Part shown: piece by piece, positions 8,246-14,548 of the stretch
Position numbering within the stretch: the stretch's first letter is position 1
Layout of the letters: the number at the start of each line of letters is the position of its first letter
From: an uncultured Actinomycetes bacterium
Lineage (GTDB): Bacteria; Actinomycetota; Actinomycetes; Nanopelagicales; Nanopelagicaceae
DNA: 18,017 nucleotides
NCBI GenBank assembly: GCA_903932885.1
Contig: CAIZHT010000149.1
Span: forward strand, 1-18,017
Direction: 5' to 3'
The notes under the pieces: generated by a model
What the model was told of the DNA's origin: nothing
Databases searched by the model: none
What the model saw: the letters and a program-made list of their open reading frames with translations, nothing else
Program-made: the position numbers and the translations under genes

Positions 8246-9620
8246 CTGGGCTCACTGTGGACATGTTGAAATCTTTGATCACCATGGCAGGTGCTGCGCA
8301 GCGATCGAAATAATCCGCCCATTCGCGAAGTTGTGTAATTTCAGTTGATGCAACATGTGAGATTCTAGAAAGCATCGCAATAGGGGACTCGTTCCATCGG
8401 AAATTATTGACTGCCCCGATTACTTCGCCATCTTTGACGCGGTACACGCCATCGCGAGTAAGGCCTGTAAGAAGAAGTGAACTTGGATCAACTTCGCGGA
8501 TGTACCACATTGTTGTGAGCAGTAGTCCATCATCAACTTTTTTGACTAGATCTTCCATCGCCCCTGATGCACCATCGACGCTAACAACGAGATTATCGCC
8601 AACTGGTGTGTAGGCAAGTGAAGTTATCTTCGATGATGATTGCGTTTGCGCAAGAGAACTTAGAGCACCACCTTTGATGAAATCATTTCGTGTCAGACTC
8701 TGACCATTATCAAATACTGAGCTCAGTGAACTACTTGCAGTGTTTGCAACAAAAGGAATTGATTCCAAGCCTTTATAGGCGCTATCTGAATAAATATTGA
8801 GTGGCAAAGTAGATAGTTTTTCACCGATGCGAGTTCCTCCACCTTTTTTACTAAAGGCGGATCGGCCTTCAAAGGCGTCCCGCGCGCCAGCACTCCAGAG
8901 CATGTACAGAACTAAGTCACCAACTGCATTGGCTGGTAAAACCGTGTCATATTTTCCTGCTGGAATATCAATTTTATTTGCCTGCCACTGCAGGCGCTGG
9001 CGAATCTTTTCATCAACGGATGCAATAGAAACATTAGAAAAGTCGCGAGTAGCAACACCTTCAAAAGTTGATCGTGTTCGATTGTGGGATTTTCCAGTCA
9101 TTTCAACGCGACCTGCTGGTTGGTCATAGCGTGCGCGGATTCCACCTTTAGAACCAACCCACGTTGTCTTGTGTGTGTGCTCTGCATAGCCAAAAAGTTC
9201 TATGCCATCAGCGACAGAGCGCTTGAACATCTCACCAAGATCAGGTGCAACTTTTGCAAAAACATCAGGACCAGTTGGATTATGCGCTTGGCTCCAATTA
9301 CCAAATGAAACATTTTTAGCAATCTCGGCTGCATCATCGGCAGCACCGGCTGAGCGAGCAGATGCAATTGCTTCCTTGAGAACGGCATCAACTTGGTCGG
9401 TAGAAATATCGGTTCTCGTTACAGCACCTGCAGACATACCGCCATCGACTGCAACAAATGCAATAACTGTGATGCTTCGCTGAAGAATCACGCCATTAGT
9501 TGTTAGCGTACTATTTGCCCATCGCAAATTTGCTTGACTAGTTTCAGTAACAATGACGATGCAATCATCACTTGTGGCAGCGGCAGTGATTCGCTCGATT
9601 AGATCTTGTGCAGAAATCAT
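8238..9620 (-). CDS. tldE: TldE/PmbA-type subunit of the TldD-TldE metalloprotease
   Basis: A 460-residue PmbA_TldD-family protein. It lacks the HExxxH zinc motif present in its neighbour, as expected for the non-catalytic TldE (PmbA) subunit. In E. coli TldD and TldE form a heterodimeric protease that cleaves unfolded peptides, including the microcin B17 leader and CcdA. Family landmarks include an N-terminal alpha/beta domain, the central GKYDTVLPANAVGDL segment, and the AFEGRSAFSKKGGGTRIGEK region that precedes the C-terminal beta domain; the end carries TRDGVYRVKDGEVIGAVNNF, typical of the family. The ATG at 9620 overlaps the tldD stop by four bases (ATGA) and has a strong SD, GAGGAGG (complement of 9628-9634), seven bases upstream. 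The two are therefore one operon with coupled translation. The true peptide substrate in this organism is unknown. Confidence 0.88.
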   Translation of the reverse strand: MISAQDLIERITAAATSDDCIVIVTETSQANLRWANSTLTTNGVILQRSITVIAFVAVDGGMSAGAVTRTDISTDQVDAVLKEAIASARSAGAADDAAEIAKNVSFGNWSQAHNPTGPDVFAKVAPDLGEMFKRSVADGIELFGYAEHTHKTTWVGSKGGIRARYDQPAGRVEMTGKSHNRTRSTFEGVATRDFSNVSIASVDEKIRQRLQWQANKIDIPAGKYDTVLPANAVGDLVLYMLWSAGARDAFEGRSAFSKKGGGTRIGEKLSTLPLNIYSDSAYKGLESIPFVANTASSSLSSVFDNGQSLTRNDFIKGGALSSLAQTQSSSKITSLAYTPVGDNLVVSVDGASGAMEDLVKKVDDGLLLTTMWYIREVDPSSLLLTGLTRDGVYRVKDGEVIGAVNNFRWNESPIAMLSRISHVASTEITQLREWADYFDRCAAPAMVIKDFNMSTVSPAN

Positions 9621-11125
9621 GCGCCTGCCTCCTCTACTGTGTTGAGAACATTTACTTTTTCAAATATCGCAGCAGGACATCCATGACTAACGGGTGCAAC
9701 TTGGCCCGGTTGCCCCTTTCCACAATTGAATGCACCACCTAATACATAGGTGGACGGGCCGCCAATAACTTTCATTGAGCGCCAGAAATCAGTAGTTGTT
9801 GCCTGATAGGCCATATCTTTTACTTGGCCAACAATCTTTCCATTTTTTACTCTGTGAAATTGCTGACCAGTAAATTGGAAGTTATATCGCTGCATATCAA
9901 TAGACCACGATTTGTCACCGCGAATGTAGATGCCATCTTCCATAGAAGAGATCATCGCCTCTAGCGTTGGTCCTTGTGGATCTGGTTGCAACGAAACATT
10001 GGGCATACGCTGAATTGGAACGTGCGATGGCGAATCCGCAAATGCACAACCAAAGCTGCGCTCTTGGTTTACGCGCGCTGCAATGCGGCGGTCTGTCTGA
10101 TAGCCAACGAGAACGCCATCTTTGATGATGTCCCAGCGCTGAGCAGCAACACCTTCATCATCCCAGCCCACAGTGCTCAAACCATGTTCAGTATTGCGAT
10201 CTCCCGTTACATGCATTTTTGCTGATCCATATTGCAATGTATTGAGATTATCGACAGTTGCAAATGAGGTACCTGCATAGTTTGCTTCATAACCAATTGC
10301 GCGATCTAGCTCTGTTGCATGGCCAATGGACTCGTGAATTGTAAGAAAGAGATTTGAAGGATGAATAAGTAAGTCGTACTTTCCTGGTGTTACAGAGGGA
10401 GCAGCAACTTTTTCGGCAAGCAGTGTTGGAAGTTCATCAATTTCAGCATCCCAGTCATAAACGTGATTGCTCATCCATTCCCAACCAAAACCTGCAGGCT
10501 GTGCAAGTGTGCGCATGGATTCAAAACCGTGATCTCCAACTGAGATGCCCTCTAATTGGGTGTGTACGCGAACTCTTTGCTGCGTAGTGCTTGTACCTAA
10601 TGAATCTGCATAGTGCTTCTGCTCTTTTACATACATTGTGTATGCACTCACGTGATTGACTGATTTTGATGCCAGCAACTTGCTGCTCAATGAAGCAAGG
10701 CGATCCAACTTTTCAGAATCAGGAATCTCAAAAGGATCAATTTCATAACTCGATACCCATTGCTTCTTTGCATAAATAGGCTCTGGAGCAAGTGCCACTT
10801 CTTCCGTTGCAAGTGGCTTACTTGTCTTAGCCATCGCAACTGCAGTTGCGGCCAACTCTTTCGCTTTTGCAACTGAGATAGATGGTGAAGATGCAAAACC
10901 CCATGCACCATTGACGATAACTCGAACACCAAGCCCTACTACAGAGTCATCACTTTGTGATTCTGGTTTTGCATCACGAAGTTGCAGCAATCCTGTGCGA
11001 GTCTTCTCGATTCGAACATCAACATGTGATGCTCCAAGTGATTGCGCAGTGTCGATTGCTGCATCCGATGTGGCCTCTAAAGGAAGTGCCAGAAAGTCGG
11101 CATCTACGCTTGAATGTTTACTCAT
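9617..11125 (-). CDS. tldD: TldD-type zinc metalloprotease subunit
   Basis: A 502-residue PmbA_TldD-family protein carrying the catalytic zinc motif HESIGH at 264-269 (HExxxH, with Glu265 as the catalytic residue), placed as in E. coli TldD. The sequence after it (ATELDRAIGYEANYAGTSF) and the C-terminal NCGKGQPGQVAPVSHGCPA are typical of actinobacterial TldD, with the Cys-containing tail close to the metal site in the family. With TldE it should form a cytoplasmic protease whose active site is enclosed in a chamber and which accepts small unfolded peptides. It is the first gene of a two-gene operon. There is no SD before the ATG at 11125; TAAGAT ends six bases upstream, so a leaderless mRNA is likely. 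The gene is divergent from an MFS exporter over only 27 bp, so the two could be co-regulated. I see no RiPP precursor gene nearby, so maturation of an exported peptide is only a speculation. Confidence 0.9.
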   Translation of the reverse strand: MSKHSSVDADFLALPLEATSDAAIDTAQSLGASHVDVRIEKTRTGLLQLRDAKPESQSDDSVVGLGVRVIVNGAWGFASSPSISVAKAKELAATAVAMAKTSKPLATEEVALAPEPIYAKKQWVSSYEIDPFEIPDSEKLDRLASLSSKLLASKSVNHVSAYTMYVKEQKHYADSLGTSTTQQRVRVHTQLEGISVGDHGFESMRTLAQPAGFGWEWMSNHVYDWDAEIDELPTLLAEKVAAPSVTPGKYDLLIHPSNLFLTIHESIGHATELDRAIGYEANYAGTSFATVDNLNTLQYGSAKMHVTGDRNTEHGLSTVGWDDEGVAAQRWDIIKDGVLVGYQTDRRIAARVNQERSFGCAFADSPSHVPIQRMPNVSLQPDPQGPTLEAMISSMEDGIYIRGDKSWSIDMQRYNFQFTGQQFHRVKNGKIVGQVKDMAYQATTTDFWRSMKVIGGPSTYVLGGAFNCGKGQPGQVAPVSHGCPAAIFEKVNVLNTVEEAGA

Positions 11126-11131
11126 CCGAAA

Positions 11132-11137
11132 ATCTTA
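11132..11137 (-). promoter_or_regulatory. Candidate -10 box of a leaderless tldD promoter
   Basis: Read on the minus strand: TAAGAT, six bases (TTTCGG), ATG at 11125. It differs from TATAAT at two positions. It lies back to back with the MFS -10 box, the two hexamers being separated by only three bases. Confidence 0.6.
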
Positions 11138-11140
11138 GGG

Positions 11141-11146
11141 TATACA
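11141..11146 (+). promoter_or_regulatory. Candidate -10 box of a leaderless MFS-gene promoter
   Basis: TATACA, six bases (TACGCA), ATG at 11153. A loose -35 (TTTACT, 11117-11122) lies 18 bases upstream, inside the first codons of tldD. This box is also the main reason for choosing 11153 rather than 11114 as the MFS start. Confidence 0.6.
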
Positions 11147-11152
11147 TACGCA

Positions 11153-12463
11153 ATGAGTGCAGTACCGACAAAGAAGCTAGGAAGCTCTTATTGGAAACTG
11201 TGGAGCGCCACCGCCATTTCAAATCTGGGCGACGGTATTTCCACTGTTGCCTATCCTTGGCTTGCATCCGCCATTACTCGTTCACCATTTCTCATTGCCT
11301 TAGCCGCAGTTGCATCAAGGCTTCCTTGGCTGATTTTTACTCTTCCGGCAGGGGTTATTACTGATCGAATAGATCGCCGAAAGATCATCGTTGCCATGGA
11401 TTTTTTCCGCGGCATTCTCACATTAGTTGTTGCCGCTTTTGTATATTTTCACAGGGATTCACTGCCATCTCTCAATGAACTAACAAGCATCACAGAGATG
11501 AAGACAAATTGGACTCTCTATGTCGTCACTCTGATATCGGCTCTACTCTTTGGTTTTGCTGAAGTTTTGCGCGATAACGCGGCACAAACATTTTTGCCTT
11601 CCGTAGTAGAAACAGAAAACTTAGAAAAAGCCAATGGACGCATGTGGTCAGCGGAGGCACTAACTAACTCCTTTATTGGACCACCACTGGGGAGCCTCTT
11701 AGTTGGAATCGCAATTTTCTTACCCTTCTTTATTGATGCAGCATCATTCTTTCTCGCTGCTGCACTCATTGCCCTGATCTCGGGTTCATTTAGATCAAAG
11801 CCAATAAGTGAAGTGGTAGAGAAAACAAATTTTCGCTCTGAACTCAAAGAGGGATTTTCTTGGCTATGGAGTCATACATTGCTGCGCCCCATGGCCATTA
11901 TTTTGGGAGTAATGAATGGCATCGGCTCCTTTGTTGGCGCTGTCTACATACTTTTTGCTCAAGAAATTTTGAACACAAGCGTTTTCACCTTCGCAATTCT
12001 TGGAACAGCAGGAGCGATTGGCGGAATTCTTGGCGGTTCATTTGGTCCGCGAGTTTCAAAGAAGATTGGAAGCGGAACATCCCTGGCACTCGTACTTGTT
12101 ACATTCCCAATATTTCTTCTCATCATAGGTTCAACTAGTTCGTGGCAGGTTGCATGGGTTTTCACAGCCATTGAAACTTTTTTCGCAGTCTTATGGAATG
12201 TCATCACTGTCTCGCTTCGACAAAGCATCATCCCCACACAACTACTTGGCAGAGTAAATAGCGTCTATCGCTTCTTTGCCTGGGGCAGCATTCCCATCGG
12301 CATATTCCTTGGTGGCGCACTCGTGACCCTCATGCAAGAAATTCTGAGCCGAGAAATGGCGCTGCGATCTACCTTTTTTGTTGGGGCCATCCTTGCCACC
12401 CTCTTGGCCATCTTCGCCATTCCTCGTTTGACCACTGCACGCTTAGAGGCTGTTCGTTCATAG
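11153..12463 (+). CDS. MFS transporter of the DHA3 / macrolide-efflux type
   Basis: A 436-residue protein with about twelve hydrophobic segments, the usual MFS length. The loop between segments 2 and 3 carries the MFS signature GVITDRIDRRK (67-77). The FLPSVVETENLEKANGRMW block and the later LLGRVNSVYRFFAWGSIPIG block are typical of the DHA3 (MFS_3) branch that contains macrolide and other drug exporters, working by proton antiport in the plasma membrane. The substrate cannot be read from the sequence. I chose the ATG at 11153: an in-frame ATG at 11114 would overlap the tldD coding start, has no SD, and adds 13 residues unlike a family N-terminus, whereas SAVPTKKLGSSYWKLW is a typical cytoplasmic lead into segment 1 and a -10 box is correctly placed for it. 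A dyad just past the stop (12477-12511) may end or protect the transcript. Confidence 0.88.
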   Translation: MSAVPTKKLGSSYWKLWSATAISNLGDGISTVAYPWLASAITRSPFLIALAAVASRLPWLIFTLPAGVITDRIDRRKIIVAMDFFRGILTLVVAAFVYFHRDSLPSLNELTSITEMKTNWTLYVVTLISALLFGFAEVLRDNAAQTFLPSVVETENLEKANGRMWSAEALTNSFIGPPLGSLLVGIAIFLPFFIDAASFFLAAALIALISGSFRSKPISEVVEKTNFRSELKEGFSWLWSHTLLRPMAIILGVMNGIGSFVGAVYILFAQEILNTSVFTFAILGTAGAIGGILGGSFGPRVSKKIGSGTSLALVLVTFPIFLLIIGSTSSWQVAWVFTAIETFFAVLWNVITVSLRQSIIPTQLLGRVNSVYRFFAWGSIPIGIFLGGALVTLMQEILSREMALRSTFFVGAILATLLAIFAIPRLTTARLEAVRS

Positions 12464-12476
12464 CCCCATTTCACCC

Positions 12477-12511
12477 CTGTCTTATTGCAAAGTATTGGCG
12501 CAATAGGGCAG
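12477..12511 (+). repeat. Stem-loop downstream of the MFS gene
   Basis: CTGTCTTATTGC (12477-12488) can pair with GCAATAGGGCAG (12500-12511) over 12 pairs, two of them G-U, around an 11-base loop. No U-run follows on the plus strand, so it is not a classical intrinsic terminator. It may be a 3' end stabiliser or, as DNA, an operator for the binding-protein promoter, which should overlap it: TTGCAA (12486-12491), 17 bases, CAGACT (12509-12514) is a possible but weak promoter. Confidence 0.4.
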
Positions 12512-12527
12512 ACTCGCGGGTAACAAA

Positions 12528-12566
12528 AAGGGCCCTATGGAGTGGTCGACTCTCCGCAGCGCCCTT
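12528..12566 (+). promoter_or_regulatory. Structured 5' leader of the ABC binding-protein gene
   Basis: AAGGGC (12528-12533) pairs with GCCCTT (12561-12566) and encloses a small inner hairpin, GAGT (12540-12543) with ACTC (12549-12552). The structure ends ten bases before the strong SD GAGGAGGA (12576-12583). It could stabilise the mRNA or regulate initiation. I do not recognise a known riboswitch. The rest of the gap 12464-12586 holds the upstream stem-loop and the likely promoter. Confidence 0.3.
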
Positions 12567-12586
12567 CTCACCCTCGAGGAGGAACT

Positions 12587-14419
12587 ATGAAGAAATGGAA
12601 CCGCAGCGTTAAAGTAGCGCTCGCAGTTGCAACCACTGCTGGATTGGTAATTGGCGTTCTTTCGCCGGCTACTGCAGCAACTCGCTCAACTGTTGTGATC
12701 ATTGATTCCAATACATTCACATCACTGAACCCAAGCCACAACGAGCACAACTTGGTGCTCAATAGCAACGTTGCCTATATGTCAGGCATTGGATTTAACT
12801 ACTATGACGATAAGCCAGTGTTGGTAGAAAATAAGACCTTCGGCTCATACAAGATCGTTAGCAAGTCTCCATTTAAGGTTAAGTACACCGTTAGCAAGGG
12901 CCGTGTATGGTCAGATGGCACACCTATTACAGGTGTAGACCTTTTGCTTACACATGTGATCTCTTCTGATCAGTACTCAATCGATGCAGGACTGGGTGAT
13001 CCAGCTTCTGAAGATAAGGAGCCTGCTTTCGACTCAGGTGGATATTCAGGCACCTATAACACCTTGATTAAGAACATTACCTTGGCCCCTGACCGTATGT
13101 CAGTTGTCATCGAATGGAAGAAGTTCTTTCCTGACTGGGAAGTTTTTGCACCAGGAGTCTCACCTGTTCACGCATTAGTAGCTATGGCTGAAGGAAAGAC
13201 AAAGCTAGGAACAAATGCGAATAACGTGGCAAATAAGAACAAGTTCCTTCGTGCCTTCCAATCAAAAGACACAGAAATGCTTCGCAAGATTGGAAAAGTT
13301 TGGTCAAATTCCTACAACGTAACTGAAGTTAATGAGAAGACGAACCCACTATTGCTCGTTGCAAACGGAGCGATGCAGGTTGAGTCTATTGTCAAGAATC
13401 AGCGAGTCACTTTGAAGTTGAACCCTAATTACAACTCAGGGCCAGCGATGAGTGGAATTGAAAAGATCGTTTACGTCACGATCCCTGATTCAACAGCTGC
13501 TGCGCAGGCTTTAGCTAATAAGGAAGCTGATTACTATTCAGCTCTAGCAACAGCAGATTCAGTTGCACTTCTCAACAAGATCAAGGGAATTACACTTGAT
13601 GGCACACCTGAAGCAACCTACGAGCACGTTGAGCTTCGCTCAGGAGCAGCTCCTGGTGGCAAGGAATACACAGGTCCATTCGCTGGAATGTCACAGAAGG
13701 CAAAAGATCTGCGTACTGCAGCGCTTCTTGCTTGGCCTCGTCAAGAGATCATCGACAAGATCGTAAAGCCAGTTAACTCTAAGGCTGTTGTCATGAATTC
13801 ATTGCAATACTTCCCAACCGAGCCAAATTACGGCAAGATGATTGCAGCCAATGGACTCGATAAGTTCACTGATGGAACACAGGCCCAGCGCACAGCTAAG
13901 GCACTTGCATTGGTAAAGAAGTATTACCCAGATGCAAAGGCTGGAAGCAACTCAGTTAAGATTGAGGTGCTCTACAACACATCTGCACGCCGTGCTTCAC
14001 AGGCAGCTTTAGCTAAGGCTGAACTTTCCGAAGCTGGCTTCCAAGTTAACTTGAATCCAAAATCTAACTGGGGCGCACTCCTTACCGACTCAACATATGA
14101 TGTTGCATTCTATGCATGGGGTAAGAGCTCACTTCTTCAGACAGGTAACTTCTCTAGTTACAAGTCAGCAGATAGCGATTCTGGATATCTCAATGCAAAG
14201 GTTGACGAAATCATCGGAGAACTAGAACTAGGAAACTACAACGATGACCAGCGATATTCTCGCTACCTTTCAATTGAGAAGCTCATGGCTGAGGATGCGG
14301 TTTCCCTACCTATCTTCCTATGGCCTACTTTGACCGCAGTAAATAGCGATCTAAAGAACATCCGACCAGGCCCACTAGTTCCTAACGGACTATGGAACTT
14401 CTGGGAGTGGAGCTACTAA
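12587..14419 (+). CDS. Extracellular solute-binding protein of a peptide-type ABC importer (SBP family 5)
   Basis: A 610-residue family-5 solute-binding protein (DppA/OppA type), longer than the usual 500-550. It captures the substrate, probably a peptide, outside the membrane and passes it to the two permeases encoded downstream. Landmarks are the opening STVVIIDSNTFTSLNPSHNEHN after the signal peptide, KVKYTVSKGRVWSDGTPITGVDLLLTH (typical family-5 segment before the first lobe, about 97-123), and a C-terminal YLSIEKLMAEDAVSLPIFLW. The N-terminus (MKKWNRSVKVALAVATTAG, then LVIGVLSPATA) is a Sec signal peptide cut after about residue 30. There is no lipobox and no cysteine anywhere, so lipid anchoring is excluded. 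I chose ATG 12587, which has the SD GAGGAGGA three bases upstream; a GTG at 12542 only adds leader sequence. Lysine codons are strongly AAG, consistent with high expression. A strong terminator follows. Confidence 0.9.
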   Translation: MKKWNRSVKVALAVATTAGLVIGVLSPATAATRSTVVIIDSNTFTSLNPSHNEHNLVLNSNVAYMSGIGFNYYDDKPVLVENKTFGSYKIVSKSPFKVKYTVSKGRVWSDGTPITGVDLLLTHVISSDQYSIDAGLGDPASEDKEPAFDSGGYSGTYNTLIKNITLAPDRMSVVIEWKKFFPDWEVFAPGVSPVHALVAMAEGKTKLGTNANNVANKNKFLRAFQSKDTEMLRKIGKVWSNSYNVTEVNEKTNPLLLVANGAMQVESIVKNQRVTLKLNPNYNSGPAMSGIEKIVYVTIPDSTAAAQALANKEADYYSALATADSVALLNKIKGITLDGTPEATYEHVELRSGAAPGGKEYTGPFAGMSQKAKDLRTAALLAWPRQEIIDKIVKPVNSKAVVMNSLQYFPTEPNYGKMIAANGLDKFTDGTQAQRTAKALALVKKYYPDAKAGSNSVKIEVLYNTSARRASQAALAKAELSEAGFQVNLNPKSNWGALLTDSTYDVAFYAWGKSSLLQTGNFSSYKSADSDSGYLNAKVDEIIGELELGNYNDDQRYSRYLSIEKLMAEDAVSLPIFLWPTLTAVNSDLKNIRPGPLVPNGLWNFWEWSY

Positions 14420-14470
14420 GCTCAAAGAGTTATTTCTTTGACTTAGAACTAATAAGGTAGTTATGTAAGC

Positions 14471-14514
14471 GCTCAGATGACGCTCGTATACACGAGCGTC
14501 ATCTGAGCCTTTTT
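14471..14514 (+). terminator. Strong Rho-independent terminator between binding protein and permeases
   Basis: GCTCAGATGACGCTCGT (14471-14487) and ACGAGCGTCATCTGAGC (14492-14508) form a perfect 17-bp stem with loop ATAC, followed by C and five T (14510-14514). The opposite strand has no U-run at the matching side, so it works for plus-strand transcripts only. A weaker 7-bp hairpin (TCAAAGA 14422-14428, TCTTTGA 14435-14441) lies just before it. The remainder of the 129-bp gap carries the permease SD. Confidence 0.93.
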
Positions 14515-14548
14515 CTGATTCTGTGAATAGTGAAGGAGCGCCAAGGAA

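Noticed and set aside
8797..9483. Plus-strand ORFs opposite tldE
   Set aside because: Shadow frames of a well-supported family gene, with no SD and no family-like sequence.
9617..12463. TldD/TldE plus MFS exporter as a RiPP (modified peptide) biosynthesis cluster
   Set aside because: No precursor peptide, cyclodehydratase, radical SAM or other modifying enzyme is visible nearby; TldD/TldE are widespread housekeeping proteins.
12542..12586. GTG at 12542 as start of the binding protein
   Set aside because: It would put 15 polar residues before the signal peptide and lie in the structured leader, while ATG 12587 has a strong SD directly before it.
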